Assembly (NCBI GenBank): GCA_963701245.1
Contig: OY969576.1
Span: forward strand, 1-64,000
Direction of reading: 5' to 3'
DNA from: CAWCCP01 sp963701245
GTDB lineage: Bacteria > Patescibacteriota > Saccharimonadia > Saccharimonadales > UBA4665
Length of the DNA: 64,000 nucleotides
Under the pieces are notes generated by a model. That model did not search any database. It was not told the origin of the DNA and worked only from the letters and a program-made list of their open reading frames with translations. Shown here piece by piece: positions 12,001 through 17,900 of this stretch. The stretch's first letter is position 1. Every line of letters begins with the position of its first letter. Both the position numbers and the translations under genes were made by a program.

Positions 12001-13587
12001 ACTGTTGCAGGCGTTTTGCAGGAAAATAGTTCAAATAACGCAGACATCGAAGATTACTACGGCAGCACAGGTACAGAACTCTTACAAGTCGAAAACGCTG
12101 GTCAACTTAATTATGATACTGCCAATACAATTTCTACCACTACTGGAAGTCTGACATTGGCACCAGGAGGCGGAAGTGGAGTAGTGGTACAACCAACGTC
12201 TACTTCAACAACTGCTTTTGCAGTACAGAATACCTCAGGCGCACAATTATTAGACGTTGACGATACCGGTCTTACGACAAATGTTGCATCAGACGCTGGA
12301 GCAGAAACCACTGGTGCCACCTTTACGACAGATTGGACCGCTGATGGTGCAGCAACAATTACTCAGGATACTACTGCTGGACAATATGAAAGTGGTGCAG
12401 CGAGCGTAAGTGTCGCAGTTACTTCGGGGTCTGGTAACCGTGGGGTTGAAAACCTTCTCAATACTACGTTATCTAATAGTACGACTTACCTTGTAAGCTT
12501 CTCTGCAGAAGCGTCAGCGGCCGGTCCGTATATCGATATATCAGGCAGTTATCTTTATAATGGCACATCACCTGATACTGGCACAGGCTCTGCAGATACC
12601 TGTTCAAATGCAAGCGCCGGCTGGTCATTCACTAATACGTGGTCCAAATATACGTGTTACTTTACAGTAAGTAGCAGTAATACCCCGACGTCTGCAAATA
12701 CCTTTGCAATTTACGGGACTGCAAATCACACTATATACTTCGATAACTTAAGCATTGTTGCTCAAAACAGTTCCGGAGCTTTGAATGTAAATCAACTTCG
12801 AGTAGGTGGCGTGGCTGGACAAGGCTTGACACTGCTCACTGTAGATACGTCTGCCGCTCCTCCAACAACTAGTACTTCGGCCACAGCAATGTTGGGATCA
12901 ATGTACTTTGATACTACGGCGGGTGAGCTGGAATGTTACGGAACTTCAGGTTGGGGTGCTTGTGGAGCTGCTCCGAGCGTCAGCGTGAACTTGATACCTG
13001 AATACCAAGGTGTCGTACTTGATGGATCACTGTTCAGTGGTTTTGATATTGGTACTCTTACGTCTGACCTTTGTTCTGAAGCTTTGGGTATTAATACGAC
13101 CAGCGGTGACCAAACCTGTTCCGCGACATCAGATGAATACAACTACTACAAATGGACTTCGCCTCAGACGAATCCTAATAGCTATAGCATGTTTGTCCGT
13201 TACCAAATGCCCGCAACATTTAAGAACTTCTCAGCTCAGGGAACAATTAAACTTACGGCCCGTAGTACAAGCGTTGCAACGGTGAGCGGTGGTAGTGGTA
13301 TAACTCAAAATGGCGTCCGATACTCTATGTACTATATCAATAGCTCAACTGGAGCATTAACGCAGTGTGAAACAGGTACAACGCAGGTGACTACTACAGC
13401 AAACACCTGGCAGACAGTTTCGCTCTTCTCTGGCGCCAATAATGAGCAAAACTGTACTGTGACAGGCGGTGGCGGATCTGGAGCAGTAGGGCCAAACTCA
13501 ATAATAGTATTTAAGATAGATGTCACTGCCGACAGTAACTCTGACTCATACGTAAGTAACTTGAGCTTTGTTACTACGGGCAAATAG
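1..13587 (+). CDS. Giant modular surface protein, 5' end outside window (>=4,528 aa)
   Basis: The frame is open from base 1 to a TAG at 13585-13587, so the start codon and any signal peptide lie upstream. A TTG at 196 is not a credible start because the same Gly/Ser/Thr-rich coding runs on before it. Layout by base: Gly-rich beta-repeat block near 331-950; Fn3-like segments near 2050-2390 and 3604-3920; seven LVIVD-like blades 2527-3390; Gly-rich blocks again at 4822-5387 and 6652-7192; lectin/CBM-like jelly rolls near 5473-5925, 10340-10860 and 12270-12760; a different jelly-roll-like domain 8090-8600; a 315-residue block present twice (8881-9825, 11161-12105); a C-terminal beta-rich domain after 12960. 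Ten FQVQN-type modules and regularly placed Cys pairs punctuate the chain. No catalytic motif was recognised. This resembles the beta-strand-repeat surface proteins common in CPR genomes. A role as adhesin or surface fibre in host or surface attachment is inferred. Confidence 0.85.
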   Translation, partial: VSGGAVNLNNSSNFSTSINTGTSTGAVSIGNTSDTGGVAINSDAASNFTTATGLLTLQGAGGVSVLTPNASTSSGITIQSGNATTSGNVAGTVLIDTGTFSGAGTGTISIGTSNASAINIGNNTSATVTTLQGGTGVAGIDLLAGIGGGTTITASTPSSVSSGAGTSAATTLTVTGATGGADTANSQTAGTGGALSFTAGTGGATTGNATSAGGAGGAISLTTGAGGADTTGGANGANVGGNGGTFTLQGGVGGNISTTAAGTAGTGGSFTIQGGNGGTAVSGATNGNGGNITLSAGAAGAGAGTAGSVGSVIVKNQSNSTTAFQVQNTSGYNELSVDSTSNNQVILGASNHINGLLTLENSTNGDSVSISAANQTSNNVALSLPNDSNTTDTVCLQTLSNCSYYQSSTNNYLVQVPSSNSAGVQGADVISPTAPSIVGLTVNGTTNATNAVAAQFNQAGNADDVQVVTTSSGTQTNGLLVERNNGVTGATTSLLHITNAAGTVTNALTISGTYTTLINAPTFNVSNAGVVTLQGNQAPDITTNNVSSGTATSIAIQPGSTSTNSGTSANLTLQGGNETGTTSTGGNVIINGGSGTTTNGAVSIGTATTASVTIGNTSPTTVTLQGQGITDTLTGSATAPSDVVKTSTNSTSAFQVQNASGASGLLLNADTTNMRLGVDVTYATMSSPTGLNASAAIGSGGSLVNTTIYYYKVTAIDSLGGETTPSTEQSATATASGIINLYWTAVTGASGYNIYRSTTSGSEVYLTTVLSNYSPGSPYQDTGTITPGTATPPSTTTAYVSTNVSTNQGQLTVGGSGTPTGQLYVSGEVPSAAAGSAATGSNPTEVYVQGNYAYIVDHTTNNLQIYDVSNPADPVKQITTTTGSTPQDVFVSGGYAYITDSNAFQVINVYNVHSPTIDSTTAIGPSGGTNPYGIYVQGDYAYVTDNLAQKLDIFNISNPNAPFSIGSVGTTSAPRDIYVQGQFAYVSEHGGNLIQIFNVSNPASPFSSGSVTTNAGPQDVYVQGRYAYVTDNSANNTLQIIDVSNPGSATVVGSITTGSAPQDVYVQGRYAYVTNNSANTLQVIDVSNPAAPFSVGTVTTATGPYGVYVNGDYAFVTDNTANSLQTFNLGGEYSQQLAAGGITTGTLQTNGDATINGDLALQGGLSVGTNTNISGNLGVTGSTYIQGAVGIAGGIQGGVTINKISTPAAPTVTPTCVSACTGSYNYTVSAVSASGGTTPASTAGTTAVQNTTLSASNYNVVTWLPVAGAVSYNLYRTVGGASQGLITNTSATTFKDTGSAATSGAPTLDTSGQLTVNGPATFEDDTNSATAFQVQNSSGYDELSVDSSSNNQVILGASSHINGLLTFENSTNSQTVSLSAANQTSNNVALTIPNDSNTTDTICLQTLANCSSVGGVSTYINNQTTQQTSANFNIQSLTGQVAAKIQGASGQDIIDLYSSASSTTPVDSFNSAGDQVFGTAVTGNLISVATQTTSNTAGTALSLQGATGNGTGAGGAISLTGGAAGGTAGAAGGAITLLAGNGTSGTTGGAGGAINITSGNGQGSNVQNAGTVSIDTGTAVNGGTGTISIGTSNASIINLGNTNTGTTTTLQGGTGVAGIDLLAGIGGGTTITASTPSSVSSGAGTSAATTLTVTGATGGADTANSQTAGTGGALSFTAGTGGATTGNATSAGGAGGAISLTTGAGGADTTGGANGANVGGNGGTFTLQGGVGGNISTTAAGTAGTGGSFTIQGGNGGTAVSGATNGNGGNITLSAGAAGAGAGTAGSVGSVIVKNQANSGTAFQIQNANTSPVFEAGTITNTTNLITNPGFEGGSTGWSASGGGSGLSVTQNTIVANTYDSVASLKVVTANGTANTGAQVSSGAGGFTTTIGAGTYTLGFYAMATTSNFSTLNVTITGGGAPACITGATVVTTGFTHYTCTFTSVGSNVSNILFVVSDTTQHTFYIDGVQLVSATSLSPYQVGSLLLRGAISSPVELQDTTNSTTALQVANAAGNDLLSVDTLNDQVILGNTSTQTGKLSFDYSGSSGGISVVPANPSSTSYTITLPAATGTVCLAVTGGGNCSASGTGYVQFAPTAAQQDSSTSSSIFIDKTGASGNLLQLQVGTGTPTNEFTVGYSGLVTLQGGLTPDVTTASASSGSANSITIQPGGTSTNGGTAANLILDGGNESGTATATGGNVNIDAGTGSSFASNGVVNIGTSNASAINIGNNTSATVTTLQGGTGVAGIDLLAGIGGGTTIKGTTPSSVSSGAGTSAATTLTVTGATGGADTANSQTAGTGGALSFTAGTGGATTGNATSAGGAGGAISLTTGAGGADTTGGANGANVGGNGGTFTLQGGVGGNISTTAAGTAGTGGSFTIQGGNGGTAVSGATNGNGGSIGIQGGTAGAGAGTAATNGAVNINNNFNGATNINTGSSTGAVTIGNNGNAANAVTIDAGTAAASIQIGNSTTSHGIEIGTGATVASVDTILIGSNNSTSTTTLQGGSSSTAVTIFAAGTGTVSIANNGTANTLDLGAVSNDAANTVNINSYTGGTAAKATNIGSLDSTSSTTLQGGTGTSAVTIQAGNSGTILIGNQASSTANTITIGTTGSSTNSDNVTIDNTSGANTANITIGGSSNTGTTTLQGQGITDTLTGSATAPSDTLKSSTNSSTAYQIQNAAGVNLLNVDTSGGNVNLGIGGSLPPFGYTTIGGTVDTLTNFATTISADRFTASYTGSLSSISVYVSSLDATNRSYLVGLYTDSSFMGNPDPGTLIASSAVNTLSGTPGWNTASIPAAAVTAGTHYWLVYWTNTTSSTKNEESYNSVTGGMIDAETDTFGSATILPSTFVPAGAPVSNISHSIYASYGTGNYAISLSNSGSLLATGAATFEDASNSTTAFQVQNASAASVLGVNTTAGSVALGSSNAVNGDLVFNNFGNTNTVQLVSPDGVGGTGAGIAPTSSYSLVLPYSAPSGGLCLETSTTFSTQLVFSACANSNASITLVAGSVADDTTTTATQTYTPTNVGDLVTVQLLLPQATNDTVSSIAEPDMVGGVLTKVAASPYSSGNYGRVEEWMGTVASTSATSGNNTMTFTYAGGSPAAGYEIETEEYTAVGVNAGTTWGVDTAGANGNAIANATMAWTSNLTAQDAGEAYVGYGQSVGGDGTTTCTASFSCTVTTKTNVLAYNLDTAADTNYSLTDTQSASSKYNTVGAIFVAYVSSTAINNETNVQEANFNVQAGSSGTVAGVLQENSSNNADIEDYYGSTGTELLQVENAGQLNFDSANTISTSAGALTLQGFSGTTINTPAASGAATGNISLTTGNVTSGGSASGSVSIDVGTSTGTAGAISIGDSNVASAINIGNTISGNTYASTVNVATTSNATNVQSVTIGSSAANTGNTVKLQADATTQTLTNTGDIIKTATNSSTAYEVQNADGEAVLQANTTAIVNGITNYISDSEFALGSGNCPLTDWTSVGSPTTCAQNTTAADSYEGVTSLKLVTTTGSPLHQGVATTAFTVASPPTAASGAGEYYAVSFYAMQTAGATLLTGSNFQVIAAGGGSPTGACTINGLGTNALSATYFQPVTCDLTFTSGTGITSITIETTGNVATADTVYMDGVQLQQVTTATGTATGLVEGGIALTGVVTNPVTLQNVSNSTTALQVQNTSGNDVLDVNTAAGSVALGASSTVNGDLVFNSSGNANAIQLVAPNGVGGNGAGIAPSGSYSLVLPYSAPSGGLCLETSTTFSTQLVFSACANSNASITLVAGSVADDTTTTATQTYTPTNVGDLVTVQLLLPQATNDTVSSIAEPDMVGGVLTKVAASPYSSGNYGRVEEWMGTVASTSATSGNNTMTFTYAGGSPAAGYEIETEEYTAVGVNAGTTWGVDTAGANGNAIANATMAWTSNLTAQDAGEAYVGYGQSVGGDGTTTCTASFSCTVTTKTNVLAYNLDTAADTNYSLTDTQSASSKYNTVGAIFVAYVSSTAINNETNVQEANFNVQAGSSGTVAGVLQENSSNNADIEDYYGSTGTELLQVENAGQLNYDTANTISTTTGSLTLAPGGGSGVVVQPTSTSTTAFAVQNTSGAQLLDVDDTGLTTNVASDAGAETTGATFTTDWTADGAATITQDTTAGQYESGAASVSVAVTSGSGNRGVENLLNTTLSNSTTYLVSFSAEASAAGPYIDISGSYLYNGTSPDTGTGSADTCSNASAGWSFTNTWSKYTCYFTVSSSNTPTSANTFAIYGTANHTIYFDNLSIVAQNSSGALNVNQLRVGGVAGQGLTLLTVDTSAAPPTTSTSATAMLGSMYFDTTAGELECYGTSGWGACGAAPSVSVNLIPEYQGVVLDGSLFSGFDIGTLTSDLCSEALGINTTSGDQTCSATSDEYNYYKWTSPQTNPNSYSMFVRYQMPATFKNFSAQGTIKLTARSTSVATVSGGSGITQNGVRYSMYYINSSTGALTQCETGTTQVTTTANTWQTVSLFSGANNEQNCTVTGGGGSGAVGPNSIIVFKIDVTADSNSDSYVSNLSFVTTGK
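385..950 (+). repeat. Gly-rich coding repeat A, copy 1 (566 bp exact)
   Basis: Base-for-base identical to 4822-5387 in a read-through comparison. It encodes a Gly/Ala/Thr-rich segment with many GGA/GGT/GGN triplets. Compared with copy 3 (6652-7192), homology starts earlier, at 331. It is identical over 331-443 and 466-871, with a 22-bp divergent patch between (444-465). Confidence 0.95.
1866..1919 (+). repeat. Coding repeat C, copy 1 (54 bp exact)
   Basis: Identical to 7923-7976. It encodes the LQGQGITDTLTGSATAP linker that precedes an FQVQN module in both places. Confidence 0.9.
2527..3390 (+). repeat. Seven tandem LVIVD-type propeller blades within the giant protein
   Basis: Seven units of about 43 residues each carry a pattern like P-x-D/G-V-Y-V-x-G-x-Y-A-Y-V-T-D followed by L-Q-I-x-D-V-S-N-P. 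Blades begin at PTEVYVQG, PQDVFVSG, PYGIYVQG, PRDIYVQG, PQDVYVQG (twice) and PYGVYVNG. LVIVD repeats are known to form beta-propellers, and seven units would close one ring. The DNA of the units has diverged, unlike repeats A and B in the same gene. Confidence 0.8.
4822..5387 (+). repeat. Gly-rich coding repeat A, copy 2 (566 bp exact)
   Basis: Identical to 385-950 at every position compared, including synonymous sites, at an offset of 4,437 bp. Flanking sequence on both sides is clearly different, so the unit boundaries are sharp. Confidence 0.95.
6652..7192 (+). repeat. Gly-rich coding repeat A, copy 3 (mosaic)
   Basis: Aligns with 331-871 at an offset of 6,321 bp. It is identical except for a 22-bp patch (6765-6786 versus 444-465) that changes ITAS to IKGT. 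After 7192 it diverges into a different IGIQGG segment. Confidence 0.95.
7923..7976 (+). repeat. Coding repeat C, copy 2 (54 bp exact)
   Basis: Identical to 1866-1919, again immediately upstream of an FQVQN-type module. Confidence 0.9.
8881..9825 (+). repeat. Coding repeat B, copy 1 (945 bp exact)
   Basis: Identical line for line to 11161-12105. It encodes 315 residues starting YSLVLPYSAPSGG and ending LLQVENAGQ, including a beta-rich domain with several Cys. The flanks differ from the first base outside the repeat on each side. Confidence 0.97.
11161..12105 (+). repeat. Coding repeat B, copy 2 (945 bp exact)
   Basis: Second exact copy of 8881-9825, at an offset of 2,280 bp with 1,335 bp between the copies. 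The interval carries a different lectin-like domain. Confidence 0.97.
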
Positions 13588-13602
13588 ACTAAAAAACTTT
13601 AC

Positions 13603-14775
13603 ATGGTAACTGTGACCGAACGAGTTTGTTTAGAACCTCTATTTAGTAATAAGATGCATGGTGACATCCACGATTTTAATAGCACTTATATTGGTAATAC
13701 GTCTAACACTTCTTACAGTGATTCGTCTCTAACTACGAATGGTACTGATGATGGCACCTATATCTATACAGTTACAGCGGTCAATAGTAATGGTGAAAGT
13801 TCTCAGTCTAATTCAGCTTCCGTAGTCTATGACACAACTCCTCCAGTCGTCACTATTACTGGAGCCATCAATGGCGAAACTTATTCAGCAAGTAATGCTC
13901 CTAGTCCCGCCTGTAACACAAGTGATACATTATCAGGAGTCTTTACTAACGCTTCGCTCAGTATGTTTATTGCTGGCGATAACTATACAGCAACTTGCAC
14001 GGGAGCTTCAGATAATGCCGGAAATAGTACGCCAAGTGTGAGCACGACTTATACAGTATTGCCAGCCAACTATACATTAGTTAATCTCACCGACTCCAAT
14101 AACAACTACTTAAATGCTGCTAAAGTTACCATAGAGAATTCCTTTAGTCAGATCACTACACTTAGTACCGATAGTTTTGGTAATGCTTATCTTAACACCG
14201 CACCGGGTACCTACAAAGTAAGCGTGTACTACGCCAATGGTTATGAGAGCCAATACATTACAGTAAGTCCCAATGGACCTAATAACATAAATTTCATGAC
14301 CGTCCCCGTAACAGTTAGTATTAACGATCCTAACGCTGCTGATTTAAGTGATGCTACTGTTGCCCAAGCTGGCAACACTGGTACTTTTGGATCAAAGCAA
14401 CCGGTCAATGGTAGCGGTCAGATTACTCTCCAGGTGCTACCCGGTACTAACTACTTTACGGCTTATGTTGACAATGGTGACGAAGAGCAGTCTATTATGG
14501 CCACCACCTCAGGGCCAGATGATGTTACCTATAATACGGACCCAGTCCAGTTAATTGTTACAAAGAATGGCAATCCACTATCAACAGCTACCGTTAAACA
14601 AGCTGGCAACACTGGGGATTACGGTAGCAGTCAAAACGTCAATAGTGGCGGCCAGTATACTTTCAATGTGCTGCCTGGCACCAACTACTTCGAAGCCTTT
14701 GACGGACCGAACAACCGTACTGAAGAAAGGTTAGTTGTGACAGGAGGTACAATTGCTACTATTGCGGTCAATTAG
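13603..14775 (+). CDS. Truncated Fn3/regulatory-repeat surface protein remnant, same frame as the giant gene
   Basis: An open frame of 390 codons, in the same phase as the giant gene and separated from it only by one TAG and five sense codons. The first ~28 residues look unrelated to any domain. From about residue 29 the sequence enters the second half of an Fn3-type domain (TYIYTVTAVNSNGES), then a Big/Ig-like segment after VYDTTPP, then carboxypeptidase-regulatory-like repeats. Two of these are clearly related: the ATVAQAGNTG and ATVKQAGNTG units, each ending in a VLPGTNYF strand. There is no signal peptide and no convincing Shine-Dalgarno at 13603 or at the next ATG (13654). It is most likely the 3' fragment of a larger secreted protein, or a read-through extension of the giant protein. 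It may not be expressed alone. Confidence 0.5.
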   Translation: MVTVTERVCLEPLFSNKMHGDIHDFNSTYIGNTSNTSYSDSSLTTNGTDDGTYIYTVTAVNSNGESSQSNSASVVYDTTPPVVTITGAINGETYSASNAPSPACNTSDTLSGVFTNASLSMFIAGDNYTATCTGASDNAGNSTPSVSTTYTVLPANYTLVNLTDSNNNYLNAAKVTIENSFSQITTLSTDSFGNAYLNTAPGTYKVSVYYANGYESQYITVSPNGPNNINFMTVPVTVSINDPNAADLSDATVAQAGNTGTFGSKQPVNGSGQITLQVLPGTNYFTAYVDNGDEEQSIMATTSGPDDVTYNTDPVQLIVTKNGNPLSTATVKQAGNTGDYGSSQNVNSGGQYTFNVLPGTNYFEAFDGPNNRTEERLVVTGGTIATIAVN

Positions 14776-14956
14776 ATCAGTCCGTACTTAGATATAGTAT
14801 GATTTATAATTGCAAAAAGGTAACAGGAAGTTCTATCTATAGTATTGGAGTCGACACGAATCGTAACTAGTTACTTTAACGGGATAAAGAAAACCGTACT
14901 TTTTCCGTATTGTAAGATGATATTATCGTATATATTAACTTCATTTTCATTTAATT
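14776..14956. other. Convergent intergenic region
   Basis: Lies between the two converging surface-protein genes. AT-rich. A weak hairpin pairing GAAAA with TTTTC around 14887-14905 could help termination, but I see no strong stem with a T-tract. Confidence 0.4.
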
Positions 14957-17900
14957 TTAGTAATTTAAATCAAAGCCCTGTTGTTGTTCATCTTGAAAAT
15001 CCATACCATTTCGTAAGCGTGTTTGTGGAGCAGGGGAGTAGTAGAAATAATATGAGTTTACTGATGGTGGGGAAGAATCTGGGAATGTAAAACTCTTAGT
15101 TTGAGTCATACTGAATGTTAATTGCAGGTATCGGTTTAAGAACACATTCGTATCACTAGCGTTATATGCGTATACATTTGTGACTGTACCACTAGTCACA
15201 TTAGGTATGGCTGTTGAAGCTCCCCAAGAATTAGTCTCGAAGGTGCTTGTAATATAACTTGCTTGCCAATACTCAACATTGACACTGTCGTTTTGGGCAT
15301 TTGTCACAAAAGCTAAAAATAATTCTGGTTCAGCGTCTCCACCTAAATCCGCATATCTCGTGAAAAAGCCACCTATTACCTGAGATTGTTCTCCGCCGTA
15401 CTGGATCACATTAGATGTGATTATATCTGCATTACCAGTTTCTGTGCCGCAGTTGTCACCACCAGATAAGTAATAATTGCCGTTATAATAGGCGCTTCCC
15501 ATTGACATTCTGGCAGTAGTAAAATTATTTACACCTGTGGTCCACGGACCGAGATTACCGGTACTTAATATTGGCGCAATGTAGGTATATGAACTACAAG
15601 ATGCGGTCGCAATTGTAGTACTGGTATTACCGCCAAATAGAAATATATACCCATTGGCGACGGCCGAACCCATAAAACTCGTAGGTATAGTGAAATAACT
15701 GGTTGTAGCCCACGAACCATTGGAGTTGCCAGTGCTGGGGTTGATAGGTATAAAATCAACTTCATTGTAAGATGCTGAAGATGTATCACCTCCAAAAACG
15801 TACAAATAACCACCTGCTGCAACAACCGACACACCGGCGCGGCCCGTTGTGAGGCCGGTACCAAAAGATGACCAACTACTAATTGTGCCAGTAGTGGGGC
15901 TTGGTTGCGCATAATAGACGGTTGTTTGAGGAGTTGGAGTGCTACCACCTGCTGTTCCACCGACGACATATAAGGTGCCACTAAAACTATCACAACCCAT
16001 TTGAGTACGAGCTGCCGTCAATACCGTAGTTGTGCTCCATGCTCCTGGCGCGCCAGTAGCTCCGATTAGACTATATGAAACTGTGGTGAGTGCTGGATTT
16101 GTAGAACCGGTAGTTTGACCACCAATATAATAAAGATAGCCATTAGCTTGCATCAAACAACCAAAAGCTGAACCTCCGGTCAGCGTTGGACCTGCGGTCC
16201 AGGTTCCTACCGAACCATCGGGATTAATCGGTGCATAGAAATTGGAAGTTGATGAGGTGCTATTTACGGTCGTACTACATGATGGGAAGGCAGCTAATGA
16301 AAATCCACTGCTACAACCGCCAGCGGTATAGATGTACCCATTATAGGCTACGGAACCAAGACCGACACTATTGGCTGTGCCGCTATAGGTATTCGAGGCA
16401 TTCGTCCAAGACCCAGTACCATCATTGTCGGCATTGTATATTTGAAATATTTGGGTATCGTTATTGGAGGTTGAACCATTAGCACAGGTTGTTGGCGGAT
16501 TACCACTGTAACATCCACCGACGACATAGGCAGTGCCATCAGCAAATGTCACACCCCCATCCCACTCCTTTGTTGCTAACACCTGTGAAGACGTGGTTTC
16601 TGAAGTTATATTGCCAGTACTTAAATCAATCTGACCAATATCAATGTTGGGCGAGGTGATGTTTACGTCGCCATCATGGCCTCCGACCACATACAAGTAA
16701 TCGTTATAAGCAAGAGCCATAGTTCGTCTCAGGGCAGCATAATAACCAATTGCCGTACTATCAGGTAAATACGATGTCGCTGCAGTCCAGGAGCCGAGCG
16801 TACCAGGCGTTGCGATGTCCATATACTCAATAATGACCGATTGTCCATTATTACCACTGGCGCCACCGATGAGATATATGTGGTCGTTATACATAGCGAT
16901 TCCCATTGCTGCCTCACCTGGGTAACAGTCATTGGTGGTGTTTAATTTATTGGCACCAGTACCAACACTTGTACAGGCTGCAACCTGTGCTACAGGGAGA
17001 TTATTTGCGGTAGCCGTAAGGTTACCTGTCGGACCACTCGTACCTATTGCAAGTGTATAAGCTGATCTGTAGTATGTTGAGCAACCTGCCGCATTGTGTC
17101 CGGCAGAACAGCCACCAAAAGCATACAAATAGCCTCTATCTGCAACCGCAGACATAGAATAGGTTCCTTGAGTCAGGGTATGGTTAGCCCCCGTGTAGGC
17201 GCTGAAGTTACCGGTCAAATCGTGACTAGATGTACTGAATTGCGCATACCAAACAACATCCGCAGCCGAACCGGTGGCAGGGAATGTCGAGGCGAAGTCA
17301 GTACTACCAAAATAATTATATCCACCCACGACATACACATAGCCGTCGTATACTGTTGCCGCTTCATCAATGGCAGCTACGCCGCCCGTAGAGCCGGAAC
17401 CAGCATTGATTGTATAAGCGCTTGTAGACCACGCTCCGATTGATCCATTACTACTTATTTGTGCGTAGTAGATTGCATCTGAAGTATCGGCTGTTCCAGC
17501 ATCACAGCTAGCTGTGATGCATCCCCCGATGGCATAAAGGTAGCCATTGTTGACGACGGCAGCATCTTGATAAAGACCATCCGGCAAGGCAACTGCTGAG
17601 CCTCCGCTGGTCGCATTTGCAACTGGACCAATTTGTCCGGCACTTTGTATTTGTGCATATTTCTGACTATTTAGGGTATCAGTATTCGCGCAGCTTATGT
17701 TTATACTGGCCGTGGTATTCATTTGAGAACAACCCGCAACATCATATAGGTAACCACCAAATACCTCTAAACTTCCACCAACCTCAGTATCGCTGTTGCT
17801 ACTTGCAATAAGGGACCAAGGTCCAAGTGTTCCATCGGCGTTAATTTGGGCAACGTAGGTATTGCCTGATACGTTTCCGGCAGTTGTATTACAGTATAAA

